The position numbers and the translations under genes are program-made. A DNA stretch of 64,000 nucleotides from Arthrobacter dokdonellae (GTDB lineage Bacteria; Actinomycetota; Actinomycetes; Actinomycetales; Micrococcaceae), in the NCBI RefSeq assembly GCF_003268655.1, contig NZ_CP029642.1, positions 3,100,001 to 3,164,000 on the forward strand, in the 5' to 3' direction. Shown piece after piece: positions 16,728 to 25,028 of the stretch. The notes under the pieces are model-generated. The model did no database searches. It worked only from the letters and a program-made list of their open reading frames with translations, and was not told the DNA's origin. Within the stretch, counting starts at the first letter, position 1, and each line of letters begins with the position of its first letter.

Positions 16728-17333
16728 GTGAATGGCTTCCTCGCCTGGGTCGCGGGTTCCGGTGTCGTGCAGGGTGTGATCATGGGCCTTACCTTCGCGT
16801 ACCTGACCACGGTCCTGGCCTTGAACGCCATAGCGAAGACCGAGACCAAGACCGTCAACGGCTGGAGCGCGATCCCCCACGCCGGCCGGCCCGGCAACGG
16901 ACTGCTGGTGCGGGCGGCACTGCAGAAGGCCCTGCCGGTTGTCAACGTGTTCGAAGAGGCCGCCTACTGGACGGCGACCAGCGATGACGCAGGGGCGCGC
17001 CTCAGCGGGGAGCACGCCTATCGCCTTCGCTTTTCGGCCGGCCAGCTTCCACCGACCGACGCCTTCTGGTCGCTCACAGCCACGGACACCGTCGGCTACA
17101 AAATCAGCACGCCCATCGGCCGATCGAGCGTGGACAGCCATTCCGGTCTGCTGAAGAACGCCGACGACTCCGTCGACATCCTGCTGCAGCCCAACCAGCC
17201 ATCCGGTGCCGCACGGAACTGGCTGGCAACGCCGCCAGGCCGGTTCAAGCTCATGCTCCGCGCCTACCTGCCGGGATCCGCCATCATGGACGGCAATTAC
17301 GAGGTACCGCCGGTGGTTGAGGTCCGGTCATGA
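16728..17333 (+). CDS. DUF1214-domain protein with N-terminal membrane anchor
   Basis: This 201-residue protein has one N-terminal hydrophobic helix (WVAGSGVVQGVIMGLTFAYL) and then a DUF1214 beta-sandwich domain. Diagnostic pieces are AYRLRFSAGQLPPTDAFWSLTATD, GYKISTPIGRSS and NWLATPPGRFKLMLRAYLP. GTG 16728 is the start that gives a normal anchor; an in-frame TTG at 16683 would overlap the preceding gene. Its stop overlaps the ATG of the DUF1254 gene. In most bacteria DUF1254 and DUF1214 form one polypeptide; here they are separate and in reversed order. Confidence 0.85.
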   Translation: MNGFLAWVAGSGVVQGVIMGLTFAYLTTVLALNAIAKTETKTVNGWSAIPHAGRPGNGLLVRAALQKALPVVNVFEEAAYWTATSDDAGARLSGEHAYRLRFSAGQLPPTDAFWSLTATDTVGYKISTPIGRSSVDSHSGLLKNADDSVDILLQPNQPSGAARNWLATPPGRFKLMLRAYLPGSAIMDGNYEVPPVVEVRS

Positions 17334-18001
17334 ATCGCCTGATTCTGAAGCACGGCGCCGCGGTCACTTTCGTCATTCTTGCGCTCTTCGCTTGGGTCAT
17401 CTACCGGCGGATCGTCGATGGCGGTCTGGACGCGATCATTCCGCTGGCGGTAACGGCCGTGGCAGTGTGGGTGATCGGAACCTTAGCCCTCATCTACTTC
17501 TGGCCCCGGATCACGGTCGGCGGCTTCAAGCGCATAATCGTCAGCCGCGGCTTGGGCGGCGGTCCGATCCCCGTCAACACGGTCTACGCCGTGACCGAGA
17601 GCGCCTCGCAGTCCGCTTCGTCCGGCAGCGTCATCGCAACCGGCACCGACGACGTTCTATACGTCGGCGGGTGGCTTGATGTAAAGGCCGGACCGCAGGT
17701 GCTGCACGTGCCCGAGATGGAAGGCCGCTACTACAGCGTGCAGTTCACCGATCCGGGCAGCGGCGCCAATTTCGCCTACGTCGGCAAACGCACCACCGGC
17801 ACCACGGCCGGCAACTTCCTTCTCTGCGAACCCAAGTGGGGAGGCCACACGCCCGAAGGGACGACTCGGATCGAAGTGCCGCATCACGCCGCATTGCTCA
17901 TCGGTCGAGTGTTCGTCGCTGACGAGGGCGATCACGGAGCGGCCTACGCACTCGCCAAACAAATCCAGCTCACACCACTTAAACTCGAGTGCCAACGTTA
18001 A
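17330..18001 (+). CDS. DUF1254-domain protein with N-terminal membrane helices
   Basis: This 223-residue protein has two N-terminal hydrophobic helices (about 10-27 and 38-60) followed by a DUF1254 domain containing VNTVYAVTESAS, DVLYVGGWLDVKAGPQVLHVP and GRYYSVQFTDPGSGANFAYVG. It overlaps the DUF1214 gene by ATGA, so a 1:1 complex at the membrane is plausible. The function of these domains is unknown. The final residues extend without a second domain, which confirms a true split from DUF1214. Co-transcription with the exporter is inferred from spacing. Confidence 0.87.
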   Translation: MNRLILKHGAAVTFVILALFAWVIYRRIVDGGLDAIIPLAVTAVAVWVIGTLALIYFWPRITVGGFKRIIVSRGLGGGPIPVNTVYAVTESASQSASSGSVIATGTDDVLYVGGWLDVKAGPQVLHVPEMEGRYYSVQFTDPGSGANFAYVGKRTTGTTAGNFLLCEPKWGGHTPEGTTRIEVPHHAALLIGRVFVADEGDHGAAYALAKQIQLTPLKLECQR

Positions 18002-18057
18002 CCCGGACCAGGTCCACCATCAGGTGGACTTGGCCTCGCGAGCCTGCTGGGGGCTGC

Positions 18058-18104
18058 CGTCAACCTATGCTTGACGACAGATCACCGTCAATCTACGCTT
18101 GACG
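18058..18104 (+). promoter_or_regulatory. Two copies of a CGTCAA-N7-TTGACG dyad ahead of the Clp-N regulator
   Basis: The first dyad is at 18058-18076 and the second at 18086-18104, 28 bases apart, differing at only two positions in the spacer. The second ends one base before the ATG at 18106, leaving no room for a ribosome site, so the message may be leaderless. The regulator's own helix-turn-helix makes autoregulation likely. The TTGACG arms may also act as -35-like elements. Confidence 0.75.
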
Positions 18105-18105
18105 C

Positions 18106-18858
18106 ATGGAAGATTTTCCCGTCTCACTAGACACTCTGATTGCTTTTGTTCATGCCATCCATCCTGAGGGTGACGCACTGGAGGCACTGTCCGATGCGAT
18201 CCGCGTCTCGCGCCGCACCGAAGATCAGGCAGATGCGCTCATCGGCCACTTTGTCGACCAGGCCCGTCGGACCGGCGCTTCCTGGAGCCAGATCGGCGAA
18301 AGCATGGGGGTCTCGAAGCAGGCCGCACAGCAACGGTTTGTGGCCCGGCCATCCCACCCCATCCCTGGTGGGCAGGGCAGGATCGTCGAGCGGTTCGCTC
18401 CGCGCGCCCGCCATGCACTGGTCGTCTCGCGCCGGCTCGCCGCCGACGACGCGCAGGCCACCGAGACCGAGCCGCGCCATATCGTCGGCGCCCTGTTGAG
18501 CGAACCGGAAAGCATTGCGGCCGCGGCCATTCGCACACTGGGTGTGAGCGGGGAGAGCTTGTTCGCCGCGCTCCGCCTTCCACCCATCATCGCCGTGGAA
18601 CCGACCGCGACCACTGAACAGGCCCATTCCCTACAGTTCGGTACCGACGCGAAGAAAATGATCGCGCATGCCCTGGACGTCGCCCTGCACTACGTTCACA
18701 ACTACATCGGAACGGAGCACCTGCTCCTCTCCGCCGCCGCCGAGGGTCCGGAAAAAGCTGCTCTCGAGGCACTCGGTCTCAGCATCGCCCAACTCCGCCC
18801 TGTGATCGAAAACCAACTGACGGCCCGCCGCGAAGCAAAGGAACCCGGACCCCGGTGA
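18106..18858 (+). CDS. Helix-turn-helix/Clp N-terminal repeat regulator
   Basis: This 250-residue protein combines a DNA-binding segment with Clp-N repeats. Residues about 55-77 read SWSQIGESMGVSKQAAQQRF, a clear helix-turn-helix. Two Clp N-terminal (double) repeats follow: one from FAPRARHALVVSRRLAADD to about 150, and one from FGTDAKKMIAHALDVALHYV with the hallmark YIGTEHLLLSAAAEGPEKAALEALG. Clp-N domains normally dock substrates or adaptors on ClpA/ClpC. In this family the domain is joined to DNA binding and there is no AAA+ module. No ribosome site precedes the ATG. The neighbouring dyads suggest self-control. Confidence 0.87.
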   Translation: MEDFPVSLDTLIAFVHAIHPEGDALEALSDAIRVSRRTEDQADALIGHFVDQARRTGASWSQIGESMGVSKQAAQQRFVARPSHPIPGGQGRIVERFAPRARHALVVSRRLAADDAQATETEPRHIVGALLSEPESIAAAAIRTLGVSGESLFAALRLPPIIAVEPTATTEQAHSLQFGTDAKKMIAHALDVALHYVHNYIGTEHLLLSAAAEGPEKAALEALGLSIAQLRPVIENQLTARREAKEPGPR

Positions 18859-19111
18859 TGAGGACCGGTGCCAAATGCAACAGACCCTTCGCGGGGACAA
18901 AGCATTCAGGTCCGGAGGAGCCTCGCCGCCCCACAGGGGGTGCCGCGTCTGGACCCCGCCAAGGTCGGTGGCCCGACAGGTGAGCGCAGGCCGCGCGGCG
19001 AAGTTGTTGGCCTCGAATTCAGCCGGTTGTCCGCCCGCCCAGCTGCGACTCCGCCGCTGCCTAACGCATGGCGGGACGGCGACGGGGGTTCAAGCGAAGG
19101 GTTGGGCAGGT

Positions 19112-19411
19112 CTATGGAATGTGGCGGTTGATCCAGCGCAGCACCGGGCCGAGGACGGGGCGTTCGTGCCAGCGGCGCTGCATGATGGTTTCCCGGCTTC
19201 GCCGAAGGGCGTGTGCCTGCCGTCGGGACCAGGCGCCCTTGTCTTCCGACGTCAGTTCCCGGGCTCTTCTGCGCAGCGAGACGGTGCAGTTGACGCACAC
19301 GCCGGCCTCGGGTCTGGCTCCCAGACGGAGGATGCCTGCTTCAGGGAAATTTCGGCCACAGCACCAACACAACTGTTGGCTGCCTTCGGGGCCTGGATTC
19401 GTTGTCGTCAT
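19112..19411 (-). CDS. Small zinc-ribbon-like protein
   Basis: This 99-residue protein has two cysteine knuckles, CWCCGR and CVNC, about 25 residues apart, separated by ILRLGARPEAG. An Arg-rich helical region then ends in RRWHERPVLGPVLRWINRHIP. I recall this CCGR-x(20)-C-x-x-C plus basic C-terminus arrangement in other actinobacterial hypothetical proteins. It may bind a metal and nucleic acid, but this is inference. It is monocistronic, opposite in direction to its neighbours. Confidence 0.75.
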   Translation of the reverse strand: MTTTNPGPEGSQQLCWCCGRNFPEAGILRLGARPEAGVCVNCTVSLRRRARELTSEDKGAWSRRQAHALRRSRETIMQRRWHERPVLGPVLRWINRHIP

Positions 19412-19620
19412 GGGTGCATCATGTCACGTGGTCAGCGGGGAGCCGAGCTGCTGTTGAGGATCGCCGGCTGTCCCCCCGGGGACACCGGCATCCCTGATGG
19501 CGGTGCCGGTGCTTTTTGCGGAGCGGGACGCGTAGTGGTACCGGCTCAGGCTGGTGGTGAATAGTGGACGGTCGCCGGCCGAACCTTGGCCGTTCCCTGT
19601 CGCGGACTTATCCTGAACAG

Positions 19621-19956
19621 GTGGACGGAAGCGAACTGAGGTATCAGGGCCAACGTGAGTTGCTCGGCGAGACGGTTGCCCACCTTGGGGTCATCGATCC
19701 GAGAATCCGGGCTGCCGTGATGGCGCGCGGTGCCGGAGGTGAATCTGCCATTGCGGAGCCGTACGAGGCGTTGTCCCACCAGATTGGGGAGGCCTCGTAT
19801 CAGGTCACCGATAACCAGGTGGAGGCTGTGCGGACGTCGGCCGGGAGCGACAAGGGTGCGTTTGAGGTGATTGTGGCGGCCAGTGTTGGCGCCGGGGTGA
19901 TGCGGTGGGATGCAGCCTGCCGGGCGATCGGGGGTCTTGATGATGCGCCTGCGTGA
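19621..19956 (+). CDS. Small conserved partner protein of the AhpD-like gene
   Basis: This is a 111-residue alpha-helical protein (ELRYQGQRELLGETVAHLGV to DKGAFEVIVAASVGAGVMRWDAA). The sequence looks like the conserved hypothetical often found just upstream of carboxymuconolactone decarboxylase-like genes. GTG 19621 was chosen because TTGGCC and TATCCT lie 17 bases apart directly upstream, which would give a leaderless start; GTG 19564 in the same frame is the alternative. It overlaps the next gene by 17 bases. No catalytic motif is visible. Confidence 0.62.
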   Translation: MDGSELRYQGQRELLGETVAHLGVIDPRIRAAVMARGAGGESAIAEPYEALSHQIGEASYQVTDNQVEAVRTSAGSDKGAFEVIVAASVGAGVMRWDAACRAIGGLDDAPA

Positions 19957-20524
19957 GATCGAGCGTGGGGACCGGCTGTCAAGCCGGTTACTCTTCACAG
20001 TGATTTCCGTCGTGTCGGGAAGCCGATTCCCGGATGCCGCGCGGGTCGCCCTTTATCACCGTGACTTCGCCGGGCCGGTGCTCAATGCGTGGACGCACCA
20101 GGTCATGCGCGGTCCGAGCGAGTGGTCGGTCGGCGAACGGGAGTTGATGGCGGCGATGGTGGCGCGATTCAACTCGTGTCCATTCTGTGTTGGTGCCCAC
20201 GGTGCGGTCGCAGCACACGGCCTCGGCGCCGGGGTTGTCGAGGCTGCCTTGAGAGACTACCGGTCTGCCCCGATTTCCGGCGTTCTCCGAGCGGCCCTGA
20301 CTTTCATTGAGAAGATGACCCGCGACCCGGAAGGGCTGGGGGTCGAGGATGCGCGGGCAGCGACCCTGGCGGGCGTCAGCAGGAATCAGCTGGCCGACGC
20401 CGCGGCGGTCGCGACCGTCTTCAACATCGTCACGCGCTACGCGAATGCGTTGGATTTCGAGATCCCCAGCCCAAGCGACTTCGCGAAGTCAGCCAGGACC
20501 CTCCTGAAACGCGGCTACAAATAA
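19940..20524 (+). CDS. AhpD-like/carboxymuconolactone decarboxylase-family protein
   Basis: This 194-residue protein has the peroxidase-type active site motif CPFCVGAHG (CxxC plus downstream His) near residue 75. It also has the all-helical AhpD fold elements VARFNS before the motif, FIEKMTRDPEGLG and NQLADAAAVATVFNIVTRYANALDF. It should act as a thiol-dependent peroxidase or reductase partner. ATG 19940 has a run of five G five bases upstream. It is coupled to the preceding small gene. The relic at 2310-2485 is a decayed copy of the 3' half of a closely related gene. Confidence 0.88.
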   Translation: MMRLREIERGDRLSSRLLFTVISVVSGSRFPDAARVALYHRDFAGPVLNAWTHQVMRGPSEWSVGERELMAAMVARFNSCPFCVGAHGAVAAHGLGAGVVEAALRDYRSAPISGVLRAALTFIEKMTRDPEGLGVEDARAATLAGVSRNQLADAAAVATVFNIVTRYANALDFEIPSPSDFAKSARTLLKRGYK

Positions 20525-21502
20525 AGGTCAGCACCCGGTCGCGCGTGTCCCGCCCACGTGGGGCGCGGGCAGTGATGAGGGCAGGGAGCCCGCCTGGGAT
20601 CAGGCAGTGCGGAACCCTCGAGGATGAAGCGCGCCGACCGGACCCAGGAGGGCTCCGGGCGGCGCCGCCAGGATTCCCCGAAGGACCGTCATTCCGGGGT
20701 TGCCCATGAAATGCCGTTGGGTACCGTGTCACGCCCTGCGGAAGACAGAGCCAATGATGGTTCGACGCGAACAGGACGCGGCAGGGGCGGACCCGCCCTG
20801 CTGATCCTCGGAAGCCTCGCAGCCGGCCGAATCACGGTTACGCGAACGTGCAGGATACCGGGGAATCCGCCGGGCCCGCCCGTATGCGCGTAGCCGCCCT
20901 CATTTCGTGCGCGATGCGGTCGCGCACTGGCCGCCCCTGCTGGGCAAGGGCCCGGGTCGGCAAACATGACGGCGGACCTGTTCGGTGCCGCACTCCGGGC
21001 CTGGGTTCGTCCATGTTTCAACGGCCCGGACAGCATGTGCCGGCGCTGGCAGGCGCGCATCCCGACCCCCTGCATCGCCTGGTGCGCTGCTTTCCTGGTC
21101 GTCCGGGCGCTGACCTAGGGCGCTGCCGGACCGGGCAGGATCCGGCGGGACCGGACGACGCCGGTCACAGCCTGCACCGTCACAGCCTGCACCGTCACCG
21201 CCTGCCCCGTCACAGCCTGGCTCGTCGGGCTCGTGGCCTTCCTGGCCGCTTGGGTGGTGGGCCACCGGCGACATCCCGCAACGTCACGCGGCGGATGCCG
21301 TCACCGAAGCGGGAACCCAACCCCGGGCGGCACCGCGCGATCGCGGCGCCTGCCACGTGAAGGGTTACCACACAGTGACGGCATCCTTGCGCCCCGCGGC
21401 ACCGCTGCGGAGGACCGACCTCGCCGTCAAGGAGCGCCCCGCTGACTGTCGTCGTTGGGCTGCTCTGCGGGTCAGAGGGTGGATTGCTTGAAACCGGTGC
21501 TC
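20525..21502. other. 978-base gap, convergent region
   Basis: No gene could be supported. It contains a 15-bp tandem repeat (21164-21223). Low-complexity Asp/Gly/Pro/Arg frames on both strands look like GC-rich chance frames. The plus-strand frame through the repeat gives VTACT-type pentapeptides followed by a hydrophobic WLVGLVAFLAAWVVG stretch, but it has no start or ribosome site. Nothing else was seen. Confidence 0.4.
21164..21223. repeat. Four tandem copies of a 15-bp unit
   Basis: GTCACAGCCTGCACC is repeated exactly at 21164-21178 and 21179-21193, then with two or three changes at 21194-21208 and 21209-21223. A further diverged copy may follow. The unit is a multiple of three. Confidence 0.9.
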
Positions 21503-22873
21503 TCAGGCGTGCTGGAGCGAGGCAGCATCTTCGAGGTTTTTCCCCTTGGTTTCCGGTGCCATGACGTAGCTGGCAACCGCCCCGACAAGGGCGATTCCGG
21601 CGGCAATCCACATGGTCCCTGAGAGGCCCAGGTGTGTCAGGGCCAGGGGTGTGGCGAAAGTGCCGATGGCGGCTCCGATGCGGCTGGTTCCCGTGCACAG
21701 GCCCACGGCGGTGGCCCTGACCTTGGTCGGAAACAGCTCGTTGGGGTAGATCCATTCCAGGATCGATGGGCCCCCGTTGAAGATTGCGTAGAAGGCGAAG
21801 GCCAGTGCGATCAGGCCCAGCGGGGCGGTGGGGAAAATCGCCAGAAACAACAGGCCTACGCCGGAGAGGAGGAACCCCCAGATCAGCACGGGACGGCGTC
21901 CCAGCTTGTCCACGACGAGGAGTGCGACCACGTTGCCGACCAGGAAGAACAGATTGATCAGCCCGTAGCCGATGTTGGCGGCATCGCCTGACTGGAGGTG
22001 GAACAAGGCCAGGATCTGGGGCCCAAATGCGTAGATGGAGAACAAGGTAACGATCGTGCAGGTCCAGAAGATGGAGATGAAGATGACACGGTTGAGGTAG
22101 CCGCCGGTGAGAACCATCTTGAATGCCTGTTTGGTGCTGAGCTTGACTGCGTTGGGGTCGTGGGCTGTGATCCCTTCCAGGGTCGCACCCTCGCCGATGG
22201 TCTTCTTCAGGATGCCAAGGGCCTCCTCGTGGCGGCCCTTCCCCACGAGCCAGTGCGGGGATTCCGGGATCGTGGCCCGCGCAATGAGGATCAGGACGGC
22301 CGGCACAGCGGAGGAGAGGAGCATCCAGCGCCAGCCGTCGGGCAGGGACAGCAGCCAGTATCCGACAAAGGCGGCCACGGTGGCCCCGACAAACCACATG
22401 GCGTTCAAGCCGCCCAGCAGCCGGGCCCGCCAGTTTGCCGGCACAAATTCGGCGACCAAGGCTGTGGCGATCGGATAGTCAGCCCCGACCGCGATGCCGA
22501 TGAGCAGGCGCAGGGTGAACAACTGCCAGGGCTCGTTGACCCAGAACTGGGCAATCGAGAACACGATGATCGCGATCAGGTCGATCGTGTACATGAGCTT
22601 CCGCCCGATTTTATCGGTGATGTTGCCGAAGACCAGACCCCCGATGAAGACCCCGATCAGGGCCGAGGCGCCGATGAGTCCGTTCCACCATTCGTTCATC
22701 TGCCATTGGGGAATGATCTGGACCAATGCGATGCCAATGATGGCCAGGATGTAGCCGTCCAGGAACGGCCCCCCTGAGCTGAAGAGCGTCAGGCGCTTGT
22801 GGAATGAATTCAGCGGCGCGGAATCGATGGTGAGTTGGGAGGTGGGCGCGGGAACTGGCGCGTGAGAGAGCAT
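21503..22873 (-). CDS. MFS transporter, metabolite:H+ symporter type
   Basis: This 456-residue, twelve-helix transporter of the major facilitator superfamily has the loop 2-3 motif GNITDKIGRKLMY, a second half starting after the long central loop, and PETKGKNLED at the C terminus, as in the sugar porter/organic acid symporter families. The start MLSHAPVPAPTS at 22873 gives the usual short cytoplasmic N terminus. It is the last gene of the operon running from 28206 down, 64 bases after RidA, and presumably imports the operon's substrate, which is unknown. Confidence 0.92.
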   Translation of the reverse strand: MLSHAPVPAPTSQLTIDSAPLNSFHKRLTLFSSGGPFLDGYILAIIGIALVQIIPQWQMNEWWNGLIGASALIGVFIGGLVFGNITDKIGRKLMYTIDLIAIIVFSIAQFWVNEPWQLFTLRLLIGIAVGADYPIATALVAEFVPANWRARLLGGLNAMWFVGATVAAFVGYWLLSLPDGWRWMLLSSAVPAVLILIARATIPESPHWLVGKGRHEEALGILKKTIGEGATLEGITAHDPNAVKLSTKQAFKMVLTGGYLNRVIFISIFWTCTIVTLFSIYAFGPQILALFHLQSGDAANIGYGLINLFFLVGNVVALLVVDKLGRRPVLIWGFLLSGVGLLFLAIFPTAPLGLIALAFAFYAIFNGGPSILEWIYPNELFPTKVRATAVGLCTGTSRIGAAIGTFATPLALTHLGLSGTMWIAAGIALVGAVASYVMAPETKGKNLEDAASLQHA

Positions 22874-22937
22874 GATGGTTCCGATCTGGGCTAAGCAAAG
22901 CGACGGTGGTTGCCGAACAGATCCGTGACCCGGCAGG

Positions 22938-23318
22938 TCAGGCTGTTGCGGCGGCGACGGCATCAATTTCGATGCGCTTCTCCCCCCGGAACCGGGCAAC
23001 CTGCACCGTGGTCCGGGGAGGGAGGGGATGGCCGCTGAGCCTTTTGAGGTAGGCGGCATTGTAGGACTCGAACTCGTCCAAGTCGGCGAGGAAGACAGTG
23101 AGTTTGAGGAGGCTGGAAAGATCTGAGTCGGCTGCCAGCAGGGCCTTTTCCAGGTTATCGAAGGCCTGGTCCACTTGACTGGCAATGTCGGCGGGCGTGG
23201 TGCCGTCGGCACGGGTGGGGACCTGCCCGCAGACAAAGATGATGTCGTTGACGGCGGCCGTGGCAGAGTAGGGGCGGGGTTTTCCGTCCGAGAACTGGGT
23301 GCGCTTGATCGGGTTCAC
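22938..23318 (-). CDS. RidA/YjgF-family imine deaminase
   Basis: This 126-residue member of the RidA family has the FSDGKPRPYSATAAVNDIIFVCGQVP beginning, a central KLTVFLADLDEFESYNAAY segment and the RTTVQVARF end, with the family Arg in PPRTTV. It hydrolyses reactive enamines/imines formed by amino-acid catabolic enzymes or acts in a specific deamination. The start is GTG 23318, whose bases overlap the stop of the upstream gene (GTGA); the longer frame lies inside that gene. Its presence implies an imine or enamine intermediate in the operon's pathway. Confidence 0.92.
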   Translation of the reverse strand: MNPIKRTQFSDGKPRPYSATAAVNDIIFVCGQVPTRADGTTPADIASQVDQAFDNLEKALLAADSDLSSLLKLTVFLADLDEFESYNAAYLKRLSGHPLPPRTTVQVARFRGEKRIEIDAVAAATA

Positions 23319-24043
23319 TGGTCCGCCATGAGATAGGTCCGGGAGAGTTGGTACATGCGAAGCCATTCGGGTTCACTTACTTTCAAGGGTTTGGGGGCAA
23401 TGGTGGCGTCCAGTTTTTCCAGCTCGGCGGTGCCGGGCAGCACGACGACGACCGTGTTGTCCCCTTCCATCCGCGGAAGCACCGACGCTGCAATCGAGGC
23501 GCTGGGCGGATCGGCGGCCGAGATCACTCCCCCGTTGTGGATGGCGAGGTATTCCGCGCCGGCTGCCGTCGAAATGGCGACATTGATGGTGCGCTGCAGG
23601 TCGGCGCTGCGCCGCAGGATCAGGTCCTTCCACAGTTCTTGCGGAATTCCGGCCACGGTGGTGCGGCTGACGCGGACTTCCGTCGGGCTGCCGCTGACCG
23701 CCAGATCGATGAGCTGAAGCGCCGATCGAAGTGCCGGCTGGTTCGGACAGTCGAGTTCGTGGACCGTCAGGCCACCCCACCCGGTCGACCTGGTCGCGGC
23801 GGCCCGCACGGGCTGCGCCCAGTCTGCGGCGAGCAGTTGCTCCAAAAGCGCCAGCCCGCTCCGGGCGGCGACTTCGGCACGCAGTACGGCAAGTCCGCCC
23901 TCCCGGGCTTCGGCAGGTTCAGCGCCTGCAGCGCACAGCGCGCGGAAGGCCGATTCGGTGATCTCACGGGGCTGAACCCAGGCAAACACGCCTGCCACGC
24001 CACGATCGGCGGCCGCCGTGAGGTTGGCATGGTTATCAGACAT
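23315..24043 (-). CDS. Unknown 242-residue operon protein
   Basis: I do not recognise a family. The protein is soluble with no signal peptide. It starts MSDNHANLTAAADRGVAGVF and shows alternating alpha and beta features. Examples are an Ala-rich helical first half with LTVHELDCPNQPALR around 90-104, then IPQELWKDLILRRSADLQ, a Gly/Ser segment NGGVISAADPPSASIAAS, and NTVVVVLPGTAELEKLDA near the end. The VVVVLPG strand and a possible alpha/beta core suggest an enzyme. It overlaps the M19-type gene by 8 bases upstream and RidA by GTGA downstream, so its product is needed in step with both. Confidence 0.8.
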   Translation of the reverse strand: MSDNHANLTAAADRGVAGVFAWVQPREITESAFRALCAAGAEPAEAREGGLAVLRAEVAARSGLALLEQLLAADWAQPVRAAATRSTGWGGLTVHELDCPNQPALRSALQLIDLAVSGSPTEVRVSRTTVAGIPQELWKDLILRRSADLQRTINVAISTAAGAEYLAIHNGGVISAADPPSASIAASVLPRMEGDNTVVVVLPGTAELEKLDATIAPKPLKVSEPEWLRMYQLSRTYLMADQ

Positions 24044-25028
24044 GGGCTTTCTCCTTGGCATTGTCCATGACCTCGGTAAAAAGGCGGCTGAAGTTGCCGC
24101 CCAGGACCGCGGCGATGGTGTCATCTGTGAGTCCAGCCGTGACGAGTCCGTCGGTGAGCCGGGGAAAGTCTTCGGGCCCGGTGAACCAGTTGGGCCAGGC
24201 AGGCCACCGGGGCGAGTCTTCCGGTGCCGTGGGCTGCCACCGTCCGTTGCGGAGCCAGCCGACGAATTCGTGGTCCCAGCCGCGGGTGCAGTCGCTGCCC
24301 AAGCCCACATGTGAGGGCCCATAGTGGTCCACCATGCGCGAAACCATGGCGGCGAAGCTTTCTATGGTCACGTGTTCGCCGCCACTGACTGTCGGGTAGA
24401 GGCAGCACCCGATGACTCCGCCGCGATCCACCAGCGGCTGGATCACATCGTGGGGCTTGTTGCGCGGGGTGTCGAAGAACCAGAGCGGGTTTGAGTGCGT
24501 GATGGCCACGGGAACAGTGGAGGCCTCGATCGCGTCCCGGCTGGTGCGGTATCCCACGTGGGAAAGGTCAATCAGCATCCCGACCCGGTTCATTTCCGAT
24601 ACCACCACACGCCCGTAGCGGGTGAGGCCGGAGTCTTCGGTCTCGAAGCAGCCCCCGCCGAGCAGGTTTTGGTTGTTGTAGGTCAATTGGGCGATGCGGA
24701 CGCCGAGTCGGTGGAAGAGTTCCACATAGCGGTAGTCGTCCTCGAAGGGGCTGGTGTTTTGGAAGCCAAGAAAAACGGCAATCTTGTTTTCCTGCTTGGC
24801 CCTCTGGATGTCCTCGCCACGGCTGGCCAGGAAGAAAAGGTCCTGGTTCCGGTTGGCCAGTTCGAGCCATTGGGCGATGGAGCGGATGGTTTCAGCGGCG
24901 TTTTCCCAGACGGCGCAGGTGGCGTTGACGGCGCTGACACCGCCGGTGCGCAGTTCTTCAAGGACCGGACGGCTCCAGTTGCTGATCTGCAGCCCGTCCA
25001 CGACCGTGGCCTGCTGGTGCATGTTCAT
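24036..25028 (-). CDS. M19-family (renal-dipeptidase-like) amidohydrolase with altered metal site
   Basis: This 330-residue protein has the M19 membrane-dipeptidase TIM-barrel sequence order: LGVRIAQLTYNNQNLLGGGC near 125-145, MLIDLSHVGYRTSRDAIEAS near 175-194, AITHSNP near 200, and HVGLGSDCTRGWD near 255-267. However, the N-terminal His-x-Asp pair of canonical dipeptidases is replaced (VVDGLQISNWS), and the bridging Glu appears as Gln in FLGFQNTSPFED. I recall a similar subfamily in choline/betaine catabolic loci of proteobacteria. Dipeptidase activity should therefore not be assumed. ATG 25028 overlaps the stop of the upstream gene (ATGA). Confidence 0.85.
   Translation of the reverse strand: MNMHQQATVVDGLQISNWSRPVLEELRTGGVSAVNATCAVWENAAETIRSIAQWLELANRNQDLFFLASRGEDIQRAKQENKIAVFLGFQNTSPFEDDYRYVELFHRLGVRIAQLTYNNQNLLGGGCFETEDSGLTRYGRVVVSEMNRVGMLIDLSHVGYRTSRDAIEASTVPVAITHSNPLWFFDTPRNKPHDVIQPLVDRGGVIGCCLYPTVSGGEHVTIESFAAMVSRMVDHYGPSHVGLGSDCTRGWDHEFVGWLRNGRWQPTAPEDSPRWPAWPNWFTGPEDFPRLTDGLVTAGLTDDTIAAVLGGNFSRLFTEVMDNAKEKAHV

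Noticed and set aside
20900..21274. Asp/Gly-rich minus-strand frame over the 15-bp repeat
   Set aside because: The pentapeptide pattern simply reflects the 15-bp DNA repeat. It has no start signal and nothing around it supports translation.
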